Position numbers and translations under genes: made by a program. DNA of 64,000 nt, taken from Adiantum capillus-veneris. Lineage: Eukaryota; Streptophyta; Polypodiopsida; Polypodiales; Pteridaceae. The notes beneath the pieces are model-generated. The model worked only from the letters and a program-made list of their open reading frames with translations, ran no database searches and was not told the origin of the DNA. Where the stretch lies: NCBI GenBank assembly GCA_014529385.2, contig CM043959.1, positions 13,947,809-14,011,808 of the forward strand, read 5' to 3'. Positions within the stretch are counted from its first letter, which is position 1, and every line of letters starts with the position of its first letter. Positions 13,208 through 28,352 of this stretch are shown here, piece after piece.

Positions 13208-13805
13208 GTCAAGAATCTAAAATTTCTTTTACAAACATATTGAAATTAAATTATACAAGGGGAGTTTTTCTTTAAGATGGTTCTTTAGAGGAGAACTATA
13301 GATAGTGCAGGGCTGATTACATTGCATCACACATTAGAAAATCAATTCATGCACTTAACTTAAAGAAAATAAGCCAATTAGGATTAACATCTCATTTGAG
13401 GATTGGATTTGTTTGGAGCCGGTCCTCCCTCCAAAAGGACTTTGTATTAATGAGAGCTTTGATTACAGTACAAGCTTGTGCTCTTGCAAATTCTCTTTGA
13501 ATCAAGAAGATGATGAGCTTCATGATTCCATGGTGTAGCCCTCCTTCCTAAGCCCTAAACACCCTAGTGGCGGGGAGAAAGAAGTATAGGGATGGAGGTA
13601 GACGAGGGTGAAAAGAAGTAGTTCTTAAGCAAAGAAGTAGTATTTTGTATATGCTTACTTCATGAGAAATCTCTTAGCATATCTAGATATATTAGAGAAG
13701 GAGAAGAAGAGATCTTATGGATCTTCTTGCTTGGATTTGTATCCATACCCAAGAGCTTGAGCATAGAGACCATATCTTGAGCATAGAGACCATATCTTGA
13801 GCTCT

Positions 13806-13891
<86 letters not shown>

Positions 13892-13990
13892 TATTTTTCC
13901 ACCAAGGAGCACTTGAGAGTGTGAGAAAACCCCACTAGTTCCTCTCTTTTCTCCCTCATGTACACTTGCTAAAACTTCATATGAAATGCT
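13208..13990 (-). repeat. LTR of minus-strand gypsy element (outer border uncertain)
   Basis: The inner border is fixed by the PBS. It contains a block near 13,415-13,470 that resembles the inverse of the plus-strand LTR (GGAGCCGGT and a trailing tgtattaa), and a GT tract then a GA tract at 13,808-13,887. There is also a 22-bp direct duplication (cttgagcatagagaccatat) at about 13,752-13,798. The outer border was not found; the stated end is a guess. Confidence 0.45.
13808..13887. repeat. Compound microsatellite (GT)n(GA)n
   Basis: About 24 GT units followed without a break by about 16 GA units, inside the LTR-like region. Confidence 0.95.
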
Positions 13991-14669
13991 TACTATGAGT
14001 GTCGCGCCTTGGGCATAGCACTAACCAAGATCCCTTCTTATTACAGCTAGAAACTATGAGTGAGCTAGCCATGATCATAGGTAGGATCACCTTTGGCTAC
14101 TCAAATCAAAAGGATTGTCTAGCTACATGGGCACCTATTTTTACTTTTTAGGCACATTGTAACACGCATCAGGTTGTGGAGTTTAAGAAGTTTTAGGGAT
14201 CTTGTTCAATTCAGTAGAGGCACTCCACACTAGGCTCTTCTTATTTTTAGAACAACAACACCAATTTTGGTATTTTCTCTGCATGTGGAGAGTAAATATA
14301 CTCGTGGACTTAGGAACACGACACCAAAAAAATTTATGTATCAAATACAGGTTCAACTATCCATGATTTGCATGATCGATCTACTTCAGTATGTAGCATT
14401 CTAGTTTTTGGAAGGAATTGCTTCTGAAGTAGAAGCAATAAGTTTTCCTCAATTACAGCATCCGTTTGAGGTGAGCTCTCCTATAAGTTTGAGATTTAGT
14501 CAGAGATCCCTTTTGGATGAGTCGTCTCTAGAAGAGTTTTATAATTTTATAGTATCAAATCTTTGCTACAAGTAGATAGTCAAAGCAAAGGTTGGTTTAT
14601 TAGAAAGGCATTGGTGCTTTTACAAAAATATTTTTTGCTGATATTTTTTAAGGAAAAATTTTATCTGTC

Positions 14670-14760
14670 AAGTGGGGGAGTAATGTCAAGGAAAATGTCT
14701 TGAGACTAGCATATGGCTAGGAGGGAGTAGGGCCTAGAGGATCCCCTATTCCAAGAGAGG
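14670..14760 (+). other. Possible polypurine tract and LTR start
   Basis: AAGTGGGGGAGTAA followed by TGTCAAGG has the form of a plant LTR-element polypurine tract joined to a 3' LTR start. The sequence before it (14,160-14,670) has no clear coding frame, and no matching second LTR was found in the window. Tentative. Confidence 0.35.
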
Positions 14761-15579
14761 CACACATGGAAAGGGGTCTATGTATAAGAGGACATGGCCC
14801 CAAGGCCAAGGCCTTTCTATATGAGTATATTTGGGTGGAGGATTCGCGTGTCAATATCACCAATGTTTGAGAGTAGAGGTCATGGAGGTCTCATAGGAGA
14901 CCTTTCATGGCTCTAATGGTATGACATGACAAACCTTGTAATCAAGCGAGCACTACTTGGAACCTTGCATGCCCATGGATTTGGATTATGTCCATGTTTT
15001 TTTTAATGCCAATCCCATTAAACCTCTGGTGGATACCAAGGTTCCTCATACAACTATGGAGAGATTGAAGAGACCTTACCCAAACCAAATACTTCCAAAT
15101 ATACCCTTGAGGCAATGGTTTGTCAGTTACATGTGAGAGAAGGAGGCTCCAAGGAAGTGAAACCTTCTCACTTGTGGAATTTATGCAAGTGCTACAATTG
15201 AGCCACCAATCCACATGATCATGTAGCACACGTTTGGTAGGTTATCTATGCAAAAAAGGTCACTAACATTCACACCATGGTTTGGGGATATTGGACTCAC
15301 ACTCGATGGGAATTCTTTAGCGTTGTTCCAAACTTTACAAGTGCTTGTTTTTGGTTAAGGAAAATATAAGTGAACATCAAGACTAGAATCAAGCATAATA
15401 CATTAACACTGATTTTGAGTTTTAAGCATGAACCCAAGGAGATGGTGGAAAGTGCCATAGAACAATTAAAGCGGTTTTTTTGACAATGTTCAGCTTTTGC
15501 GAAGCCCTTAGAGGAGAGTCTATTTTCATGCTTCTTGGAAGGACTACATGTATTGAAACTCTATACACTCATCTTAGTA
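14761..15579. other. Spacer, no gene recognised
   Basis: No frame resembles a known protein. A short open stretch at 15,480-15,707 spans the start of the tandem duplication and is not convincing as a gene. Confidence 0.4.
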
Positions 15580-17032
15580 GTAAGCCCCATTCCACTTTGA
15601 ATGAGTGCTATAGAGATGCCTTATTGTATGTAGATAAATTCAACCTTGAGGAAGCGGCTGGTGCAATGAATAATACTTCCAAAACCTCTAGGACAACCGA
15701 ACAATAGGTCTATTTGGAAGCTATTGTGAACCAAGTTTTGAGAAAGATACAACAATAAGATGAACAACAAAATTATTATATTAAAAATCAACCTCCCTAC
15801 TCTTGAGTCTATGTTTGTGTGATCTTTGCAGGTAGCCACCCTAGTAGGAGCTGCCAAACATGTACCAATGTTGCTCAAGGTGCACTTGTATGCTTTGGAG
15901 TGATGCGTGTAGAAAAAAAAAAAATAAGTGTAGGAGTACTAAGCGACCTTAGAAAAAGTCCTAATCCCCCACCTATTCATGGACAAGGTTACCAATCAGT
16001 AGGGGAGACCTCCTTATAGCCAACCGGTCTTAGGGCCCCAACCACCACTTCTTAGGGCTACAACCTTAAGATTGTGCTAGAAATGGAGCCGATGGACAAG
16101 GGTTGAGGCTGGTGAAAAATGTCATGCTGATCTGATAATTGATGCTCAAATCTGCAAATGCTAGATGAGGCTAGATATACCAGAGCTTGGAGAATGTTGG
16201 ATGTGAAGAAAACGCTAGGGGTGCTACTTCTTCCAAGGAGGGTGGTGGCTGCCCATGCAGTATTGAAATGATGTTTGAACTGGTGAGCCAGGGGGTAAGC
16301 ACCATTCCACTTTGAATGAGTGTTATAGACATTCCTTATTGTATGTAGATAAATTCAACCTTGAGGAAGTGGATGGTGCAATGGATAATACTTCCAAACC
16401 TCTAGTACAATCTAACAATAGGTCCATTTGGAAGCTATTGTGGACCAAGTTTGAGAAAGATACAACAATAAGATGAACAACAAAATTATTATATTAAAAA
16501 TCAACCTCCCTACTCTCGAGTCTATGTTTGTGTGATCTTTGCAAGTAGAAACCCTAGTAGGAGCTGCGAAACATGTACAAATGTTGCTCAAAGTGCACTT
16601 GTATGCTTTGGAGTGATGCGTGTAGAAAAATAAAAAATACAACACTCACGTTTTTTATTAAAAGAGTAGGAGTACTAAGCGACCTTAGAAAAAGTCCTAA
16701 TCCCCCACCTATTCATGGACAAGGTTACCAATCTGTAGGGGAGACCTCCTTATAGCCAACCGGTCTTAGGGCCCCAACCACCACTTCTTAGGGCTACAAC
16801 CTTAAGATTGTGCTAGAAATGGAGCTGATGGACAAGGGTTGAGGCTGGTGAAAAATGTCATGTTGATCTGATAATAGATGCTTAAATCTGCAAATGCTAG
16901 ATGAGGGTAGATATACCAGAGCTTGGAAAATGTTGGATGTGAAGAAAACGCTAGGGGTGCTACTCCTTCCAAGGAGGGTGGTGGCTGCCCATGCGGTATT
17001 GAAATGATGTTTGAAATGGTGAGCCAAGGGGT
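15580..17032. repeat. Direct tandem duplication, unit about 715 bp
   Basis: Copy 1 (15,580-16,294) begins GTAAGCCCCATTCCACTTTG, and copy 2 (16,295-17,032) begins GTAAGCACCATTCCACTTTG. They stay closely similar to the end (GGTGAGCCAAGGGG against GGTGAGCCAGGGGG). Copy 2 has an insertion of about 25 bp near 16,638-16,665. Neither copy holds a clear gene; the unit may be part of an older retroelement. Confidence 0.85.
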
Positions 17033-17174
17033 CACCTTTATAGTGCAGATGGGGTAGGTCAAGAAATAGAGGGGACCCAGATAAATACCCCATGACTATA
17101 ATAATATTGGTCACTTATTGATAATAATACTAGTATTAACAAGACTTTCTTCATATGCACTAATATGGCCTAGA

Positions 17175-17540
17175 TGTAGCAAATGCTTCAGTTTATTGGA
17201 AGTTGGTTGGTTCTCTTATTTGGATTCTCAACACTCGGTTTAATGTCAGTTTCCCATTGGGACTTCTCAGTTTGTTTATATAGAGACTCGCCAAGTCACA
17301 TATGGAGCATGCTCTTCAAACTTTGTGGTATTTAAAGCAATCAAAATTGTTAGACATTTTTGATGTGGCTAGAGATACGAACTCCAAGATCATTCTTTGA
17401 GGATGGAGTGATTTTGATTGGGTCAAAGATTCAAATGGATGATGGTTGACTAGAGGTTACACTTTTTCTTTTGCTCAGGAGCAATTTCATGGAGCATTAA
17501 GAATAGCCTACATTTGCATAGATGCCATCCATGATTAGAA
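17175..17540 (+). pseudogene. Ty1/copia RT-RNase H junction relic
   Basis: Plus-strand translation shows the order seen at the end of copia RT and the start of RNase H: KLVGSLIWILNTR, VSFPLGLLS, a region with YLKQS, then GWSDFDWVKD and LTRGYTFS, then in a shifted frame GAISWSIKN. The SDFDW segment corresponds to the conserved SDADWA block with the first RNase H Asp. In-frame stops and at least one frameshift show it is dead. No LTRs could be tied to it. Confidence 0.7.
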
Positions 17541-19446
17541 TGCTTGTGAACCTAGAGACTTAGTTCCACTAAATAGTCATTATGAAGGAGAGTATGAACA
17601 TGCTTACTCACCAGGAGCTTACGCAAAGGCTAGTAGCTAAAATAGTATGCTAGCAATGGTTGTTTTTAGTCTTGATAATGAATCCCTTATGAGGTAGCCC
17701 CCCAATGATGAGGCAAACTCAGTCTCAACCTCCCAAGATGGAGATGCATGTTTCACGTGTGGAAGGAAATTATTGGATGCAATATTTTCTGCACAATAAG
17801 AAAATGCATTGTTGATTGCTCGATGGTATTGTGGGGAATGTCATTCCCTTGTTAAGCCACAACTACCCACTCAAGCCCAAGGAGGATAACCCTTACAAAA
17901 CAAGTTTAAACTTGATATAATTTTTGGCTTCATCATCCATTTTGCAAGAAGAGGAGGTTGCATCCTAAAGGGTACTCTCTAGATCCCAGGCTAGAGCTCC
18001 ATATAGGAGTCAGAAAATCATGAAAACCCATCTGTAGATGCAAATTTTTCCCACTTCTAAAAAGAGGAGCGTAAGAAGGGGATGGGCAGCTAAACCTACA
18101 CAATTAGAGCTTCATAATTCTTGAGTAAATATGACACCAAAGAGAAGAGAAGAGCCTATAGAAAACAAGCCTAAAATTGTTGAAGGAATCTAGGATGTCT
18201 TTGATGTAACTTTGAACTCTTGTAATTGACAAGCTAGATGATGGTTTGAGTGTTGTCAAACTTACAAAAGACCAATGTTGATAAATTGAGAGAATACACA
18301 TAGGTACTAAAAGAGGATGCACTATTCCCATATAGCGAGAAACTCATTCCACTCAAGCTATATCAGAGCCATTTGCATAACCTCTTCTCAAACAACTACC
18401 AGTTGCTAAAACTTTGGAGACTATTTTTGAATGGAGTAAAGTACCCCTATTCAATGATCGTGTGATCTCGAACACAGAAGACAAACACTTACCCAAGGAG
18501 ACCCCAATCAAACACCCTTACACAAAACAAGGAAGCTAGATGAGTAGCTTATTATGTAGCTATGGGAAGAGGTCCGTTTGAAACATGCCATAGAGGGGAG
18601 GATGACGTTCATCTGCTACTATTCAAATAGCATCTTTGGAACATTGGGCTGTAGAGGCTGAGATGGGCTCCTCAACTAGAGTGTTTTGGGACAAAACAAG
18701 CAATTGCATAACTTTGAGGACCTTGCCTAGCTAGACTTGGGAGTCTGAGGCAAAAATTAATGTGGTCCTAGTTCCACCTCAAACCTTGAGAAGGAACTAA
18801 AGGAACCACATAACATGCAAGTTATGATGTCAGCATTAGTGACTTGTGTCTTATCTCTAGCAAACATCATTAATTTGCATTCTAATCCATGGAACGATCT
18901 TTTGCAGGTTGACTTGGTTACAAAATACTTCACTAAGCACAGCTTGGATCAAGAATTTCTCAAAGCAGATCATAAAAGTAACAAAAATCTTTGTCTATAC
19001 ACTAAGTTTTCTACGAGGATGATGACATATCGAAGGGAAATGCCACCTTGTTGTGAAGTGTAAGAGCCTAAAGTTATTGGGTAATTTAGAAAAAAAGAGC
19101 AACAATGAAAATAGCCACAAAAGAAACTTGGGAAAATGGGGTCAACTGGCTAGAATGGTGGATGGTGGATGGTGAGAAAACTTACTAGGGATTTTAAAGA
19201 ACATCCAAGTCATTAGCTATGGGCTCAATACATGCACATATTTGCAATAATAGAGTCTAGTAAAGATTCAACCTACCACATGTATTGGAAAAAGCTTTCA
19301 TGAAACAACTTATATTTGCATAGGACTAGGGTTACAAATATCTTTACCCATGCCATGAGGAGCTGACAACAAGAATTAACCTTATCACTCATGACTACAA
19401 AGACAAAGCAAGGATTCCTATAATTGACTTTAAATTAGCCACAACT
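17541..19446. other. Spacer or retroelement debris
   Basis: Short open stretches without recognisable motifs. The region follows the copia relic on the same strand and may be unrelated insertions. Nothing else can be supported. Confidence 0.35.
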
Positions 19447-19779
19447 TTGCCACTAATTGGAGAGAGTGAGGTCTACAAAGGAAAGGATAACCTTTTATTT
19501 TTTGTGGACAAAGAGAGTGATATTTTGGCCATAAACATTGATGCAACTGATGCCATTATAATTTCCAAGCAGAAACATGTCTACCAAAAGTTCCCAAATA
19601 TAGGATTCATTTACCAAGAATGGATGTGCACTTTAGTGACCATTGACATGCGTAACTTGAATCTCCAAACACCATTTTGTGTTGAAGAGGGTTACGCTTC
19701 CATCCAAATTAAAATTGTGCCATTCCTTTATGATCCAACAAAAATCAAAAGCAAAGAAAAACTTAGACAGGTGGTATAA
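19447..19779 (+). CDS. Unrecognised reading frame, 110 codons
   Basis: The frame opens at ATG and encodes a mixed hydrophobic and charged protein with no low-complexity sequence, which sets it apart from other short frames nearby. I recognise no domain. It lies in mobile-element debris upstream of a 67-bp tandem repeat and may be a retroelement fragment. It has no promoter or neighbour that would argue for a host gene. Confidence 0.2.
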   Translation: MPLIGESEVYKGKDNLLFFVDKESDILAINIDATDAIIISKQKHVYQKFPNIGFIYQEWMCTLVTIDMRNLNLQTPFCVEEGYASIQIKIVPFLYDPTKIKSKEKLRQVV

Positions 19780-19935
19780 GCTCCAAAACCAAACAATCCA
19801 AAGGAATCCTACAATGGTTCGAAGAGTTCACTTGAAATGAGGAAGAGTCCAACATTGACAATTAAATAATTGCTTGCTATAGGATTTGGAACCAAAAAAA
19901 TGAAACATTTCAAAGATAGAGAAAGGTGTAGAGAG

Positions 19936-20136
19936 GAATGCACTCATTTGAAGGGGATCATGATGTCAAAGTTGACGATGCAAGAGCGTATAACAATGGG
20001 GAGAATGCACTCATTTCAAGGGGATCAAGATGTCAAAGTTGACGATGCAAAAGCGTAGAGAAATGGGGAGAATGCACTCATTTCAAGGGGATCAAGATGT
20101 CAAAGTTGACGATGCAAAAGCGTAGAGCAATAGGGA
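19936..20136. repeat. Tandem repeat, 3 x 67 bp
   Basis: Units start at 19,936, 20,003 and 20,070 with GAATGCACTCATTT and share AGTTGACGATGCAA. The last two are almost identical; the first has several substitutions. The array runs straight into a GA microsatellite. Confidence 0.9.
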
Positions 20137-20143
20137 GAATACG

Positions 20144-20145
<2 letters not shown>

Positions 20146-20207
<62 letters not shown>
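20146..20207. repeat. (GA)n microsatellite
   Basis: About 31 GA units with no interruption, directly left of the LTR-like repeat at 20,208. Confidence 0.95.
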
Positions 20208-20400
20208 CAACCAACCAACTAGGCAATGCATTAGTGATTATACACGGGAGCTAGGTGTTGCTTATATACTAGTCAAGGGGCCCTCAGTAAATTGCCCTAC
20301 CCAAGACTTTGACAAATAAGTAAAATAAATACTTAAATACAAAATAAATATTAGAATCACATTGGCCTATTCCCTTGAGATGCTATAACTTTAACACCCT
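20208..20400 (-). repeat. LTR-like dispersed repeat, copy 1
   Basis: Starts caaccaaccaactaggcaat and continues TTAGTGATTATACA and GCTAGGTGTTGCTTATATA, shared with copies at 21,816 and 25,710. Homology fades after the CTCAGTAAATTGC block. Because the copy at 21.8 kb lies beside a minus-strand PBS, this may be the matching 3' LTR. Confidence 0.6.
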
Positions 20401-21701
20401 CTCCATAATTCATTGTGGACATATGTAGGAAGACCAAGCCCATGAAGAAGCTATTGTGGACACCCTAGTAGAGGTACTTCCACTAAATACACCTCAATTA
20501 TTCTACCACCAACATTTTAACTGAAAAGAATGCCATCTTGAGCATAGAATATTCAATTGTGAACCACACTACATCCAAGAATCCCTATTTGTGAATTGTG
20601 AATGCATTCCTAGACAATGAACCTTGAAACACATTCTGTCTATAATTCGGCCAACAACAATGGATTGGTGCACTCATCGATAGTGTTTTTATACATTGCA
20701 TTGGTTCCTTGCCATATGCGTGTGCCTTGAACTTCCACCCATGAGTTCAAACATTGATAACGTGAACTCCAATATATGGGTCTAATTTATTTGTAGGAAG
20801 CACTTTTGTTCCTCTTTGCTGATCACAAGCCTCTCCTTGGCTAAAGCTAGTTGTGGCAAACGGTCACTTGACCCAAAATTTTCCGCGATAGCCATTGTGG
20901 TTGCAACCACCTGTGCCATGCCTATCTACTTTGCCAAAGCTTAATCATTGTCCTCTGTCTCAAGCTTGATTTTGCCATTGTCCTCTTGTGAGCTCCTGCA
21001 TTTGCCTTTGGCTTCACATAAGCCAAACAAAGAATCTTCTTGCATTTATGACAATAAATCTCAGACCTCGTGGGTACTAAGGTAGCTAATTGAGCATTTG
21101 CCATGTTGTCATTGTCAAGCTTGCCTTTGTCGCTATCCTCTAGTGAGCTCTTGCATTTGCCTTTGGCTTCACAATCTCAAGCCGAACAAATTGACGGCTT
21201 CCTTGAGAACTTCATCAATGCACATATGCGGCTGCTAACTGAGTATTGGTTGATCCATCCAAGCAAGAGCTTTAGGTTCCAAGCCCTCAAGGGCACTGCT
21301 TTTCAAAATGCACTTGAAAGAAGCCACAATGCCTAAAAAACATTCAAATTTCCTCAAGAGGATTATAATTTGAAGGCCAATCTACTGGTATTGACTTCTC
21401 TTTGTCCCCCACCCTAGGAGCATTTCAAAATGTGGCAAGCTTGAGGCCAAAAACCGCAGCACAAATTGACACGGCTAGAAAAGTGTGTGCTCAATTTTCT
21501 CTGTCCAACAACATTCAGAATGCGCATAGGGACGCTATCTTCTGCCACCGTTAGAAATGCCCAAGAGCTGGTCCTCGAACGGCTTGAGCACTTTTGCTCC
21601 TAGCATTTCAAAATACTGATGCGTGAGCCTGTTTCTAAAAACGTTAATGCCAAGAAATAATCCCGATTCTCAAGTCTTCATCAACGTGGTTCTCCCTTCC
21701 G
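20401..21701. other. Non-coding stretch between two LTR-like repeats
   Basis: No gag or pol motif was seen. It contains a diverged internal duplication (cctttggcttcaca near 21,006 and 21,160, both after a tcttgtgagctc-like phrase). If the flanking repeats are LTRs, this is the interior of a non-autonomous element. Confidence 0.4.
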
Positions 21702-21713
21702 ACTCTGATACCA
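21702..21713 (-). other. Primer-binding site-like motif
   Basis: The minus strand reads TGGTATCAGAGT, one base from the initiator tRNA-Met complement. It immediately follows a minus-strand TTTGCA, a plausible LTR end. Confidence 0.6.
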
Positions 21714-21734
21714 TGCAAAGTCAATGATGCAATT

Positions 21735-21820
<86 letters not shown>

Positions 21821-22170
21821 GAACCAACCAGTTGGGCAATGAATTAGTGATTATACAATGGGGGCTAGGTGTTGCTTATATAAATAGTGTGGGGCCCTTT
21901 ATGTACCTCCCCTCAGTAAATTGCGGCCTTAAGGAAATCACAACAATCCTTGAATTAAAGTGCTACGTAGGCCACTCCCTCTTGTTATAGTCTCTACTTT
22001 TATACACTCATCACCAATTAGCAAAAGCATGGTCAAGAACAAGGACATACATATTATTTTGTTAAAAACCAAGCTCTACTACAAGTTTCAGCTTTGTTGA
22101 GAAGATTCACATGATGGCTATGGAAAACTTAAAAAACAAGATCCAAGGTCCAAAGAAGCAATCTAATCAA
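21714..22170 (-). repeat. LTR-like dispersed repeat, copy 2, with GA tract
   Basis: Includes a 78-bp GA tract (21,738-21,815) and then the shared block from aaccaaccagttgggcaat onward. It is highly similar to copy 3 (25,668-26,050) through AAGCAAAAGCATGGTCAA and ACATGATGGCTATGGAAAAC. With the PBS at its left edge, this fits the end of an LTR read on the minus strand. Confidence 0.6.
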
Positions 22171-22545
22171 TATGTGTGTACATTTATTTGACTTCATGTT
22201 TGATGTGCTACCTGATAATACCATGAGAATCCCTCGTTTGGATGTAGAATGTAATAGATGTCTTTTAGTTATGTTCAAAAACTATCTAATGCGTCAATGT
22301 TGTCGACTCTATTTGGGTATCCTCTTGATGGCCTTCATAGTTTATAGCCATGAGCATTTAGAGATTTACGAGGGCTTTTGTTCGCTCAGAAATCTTGGAT
22401 GGGCTATGGTAAGACTCTTGACCACTAACTAGTCCTCCATTCCTTTTTAGTGTGCAAGGAAAGTTTGGCCTCATATATTGTAAGGTTTTTCACACAAAAA
22501 TAATAATCAATCATAGCGTGTTTTTTTTTTTTTTTTTGCTGTGTC

Positions 22546-22658
<113 letters not shown>

Positions 22659-22717
22659 GCACCACCCCTCTCACCATGGCTTGCCCAAGGTGGCATCCCC
22701 CATAGCCTCCCATCAAT

Positions 22718-22729
22718 TGGTATCAGAGC
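22718..22729 (+). other. Primer-binding site (tRNA-iMet)
   Basis: An exact TGGTATCAGAGC two bases after the LTR end CATCA. Confidence 0.8.
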
Positions 22730-23741
22730 GAGGTGTCGGCCTCGGCTGGACTTGGCACGCGGGAATTGCTGCCTACAGAAGGGGAAGCCGGCTTGTCGAC
22801 TTGCAGCACACCGAGTACAAACACCATCAATATGGTCGCATTGGCATGTTAAGTGCTTTTTGACACTTGCAGGTCCGCTAATACACTCGTTATAGCCCGC
22901 CTGAGCATCGCTCGACGTCATCTTGTTGGTCTTGCGCCATCTCTGCAATACAGTGCTCGTCACATTTTGTTGATAGTTCACACTGAATGCAAGTGACCAC
23001 CCAATTTTGGTCTTGATCCCCTAAGCAACCGGGTATTCACACCCTCGGGTACCCTCCGATTCCGTGCTCAGTGCTCATAAACATAAGTAGATAAGCAAGG
23101 TGTAGATGGTGGTAGGCAAGTTACCTGCATATCAAACCGCAGCTATTGGAGATCTTGTTGACAACCAAGAACTTAAACAAAGCTTTTGAAAAATGGCTTT
23201 GTCAACCATGGTGGTTATAGCCTTCAAGGATTTGGACGAGCGTAGCAGACAAAGGGCTATCCTGGTCTTGTGCACATTTATCTTGGTACGTATGCAAATA
23301 TTTATCACGTTCAAGGTTTACAACATGCTCAAATACATCGACAACCACAAGAACAAAAAAGATTTTCTTTCAAGAATTTGATCCATCAACAATCTGCAGA
23401 GTTTACAATTGATTTTACATGTCATAGGTTTGCTATGATTTTATTTGATGACATTATCATCTATTTTATGTCAAAGATTTGTTTTAGTTTGTCATGCTTA
23501 TCAGTTGTCATCATGTCAAAATTTTGTACAGGGTTATAGACACTGCCACAAATACAAGTGGTAAGACCACCCTTATATTTGGTCAAGTTCTGGTATGTCT
23601 CACATTGATGGTTGTTTGAGGGAAGTGCACACACTCGAGTACCTATGTTATTGTCAAGGGGGGGACTTCTACTGATGGTTTTAGGTGATTGGACTCTACC
23701 ATGGTCTGTAGCATCAAGTCCATAGTCAGCGGTTTGGGCTT

Positions 23742-23743
<2 letters not shown>

Positions 23744-23772
<29 letters not shown>
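23744..23772. repeat. Poly-G homopolymer, 29 bases
   Basis: An uninterrupted G run in the interior of the short LTR element. Its true length may be misread. Confidence 0.9.
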
Positions 23773-23774
<2 letters not shown>

Positions 23775-24041
23775 GTTGCGTATGCAAGCCCAGGTTTAGT
23801 GGTGTCTTAGCCTGTGGGAACACTCTCATAATGCATGCAGATCAACTCGAGTTCCTTTTTAGTGTGCATGGCAAGTTTGCCTTCATATATTGTAAGATTT
23901 TTCACACAAAAATAATAATCAATCATAGCGTGTTGTTTTTTTTTGCTGTGTTGAATTCTCTCTCTTTCTCTCTTGCTCTCGTTTTGCACCACCCTTCTTG
24001 CCATGGCTTACCCAAGGTGGCATCCCCATAGCCTCCCATCA

Positions 24042-25667
<1,626 letters not shown>

Positions 25668-25712
<45 letters not shown>

Positions 25713-26050
25713 GTGAACCAACCAACTGGGCAATGAATTAGTGATTATACAATGGGGGCTAGGTGTTGCTTATATACTAGCGTGCGGGCTCAAATGTAGC
25801 AATTACGGCTTCAAGGCAACTGCAACAATCCTTGAAATGAAGTGCTACGTAGGCCACTCTCTCTTGTTATAGCCTCTACTTTATAAACTCCTCCCCATTA
25901 AGCAAAAGCATGGTCAAAAGCAAGGACATACATATTATTTTGTTAAAAACCAAGCTCTACTGTAAGTTTAAGCCATGTTGAGAAGATTCACATGATGGCT
26001 ATGGAAAACTCAAAAAACAAGATCTAAGATCAAAAGAAGCAACTTGATTA
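25668..26050 (-). repeat. LTR-like dispersed repeat, copy 3, with GA tract
   Basis: A GA tract (25,668-25,709), then GGTGAACCAACCAACTGGGC and the rest of the block shared with 21,816-22,170. A PBS-like motif was not found to its left, so it is a partial or solo copy. Confidence 0.6.
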
Positions 26051-27871
<1,821 letters not shown>

Positions 27872-27897
27872 GTGTGTGTGTGTGTGTTGTGTGTGTG

Positions 27898-27983
<86 letters not shown>
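27872..27983. repeat. (GT)n joined to (CA)n microsatellite
   Basis: A GT-rich tract (27,872-27,898) runs directly into about 43 CA units. GT and CA are complementary, so the junction can fold as a hairpin. It also marks the probable left edge of the diverged CA-bounded repeat. Confidence 0.95.
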
Positions 27984-27986
<3 letters not shown>

Positions 27987-28334
27987 CTAAGGAATATTAA
28001 CTTAAAATGGGGATTTAAGCTCCCTTGGCCGAAAATATTACCTGCTACGTGTGTAACTAGGCTTTTAAAAATCCCTTTAAGGTAATTTTTCACTTAAGTG
28101 AACATTACTAAATTGGGGCATACTAAGAGTGAGTAGAGAGAATTAGGTAAAGCTCTACAGCATGCAGATTCTGTCGGCAAAATCGAGAATCATCTGTAGC
28201 GAATGATGCTAGCGAAGCACATGGGCCATTCAAGGCTATCTACCTCCACCAAATGCATGGCTGGAGATGATCTGCAGAAATCTAAGTGTGGGTTGTGGAA
28301 TTTTGGCCTGTTCCGCGCAGCAACAGTATAACAG

Positions 28335-28352
28335 GTGAGGGACTTCCCTCAC
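28335..28352 (+). promoter_or_regulatory. 5' splice site-like hairpin, copy 1
   Basis: ACAG followed by GTGAGGG-actt-CCCTCAC: a perfect 7-bp stem whose left arm is a good 5' splice site. The two other copies have GTGAGT-tctag-ACTCAC at the same place. The sixth base pair changes from T-A to G-C. Confidence 0.5.

Larger units (their letters stand above)
10030..13990 (-). mobile_element. Ty3/gypsy LTR retrotransposon remnant, minus strand
   Basis: Read on the minus strand: an LTR at about 13,990-13,208, PBS 13,205-13,194, gag about 12,790-11,290, protease about 11,290-10,870, RT about 10,870-10,042. RNase H, integrase and the 3' LTR are not seen. It is related to the plus-strand element at 3-8 kb: both share the gag INYL/NPTLQ segment, the zinc knuckle, the protease text and LTR phrases such as the GGAGCCGGT block near 13,417. 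It is heavily mutated throughout. Confidence 0.75.

Noticed and set aside
13194-21713. A CRISPR-like or regularly spaced array
   Set aside because: The repeats here are tandem without unique spacers, and the DNA is of plant type.
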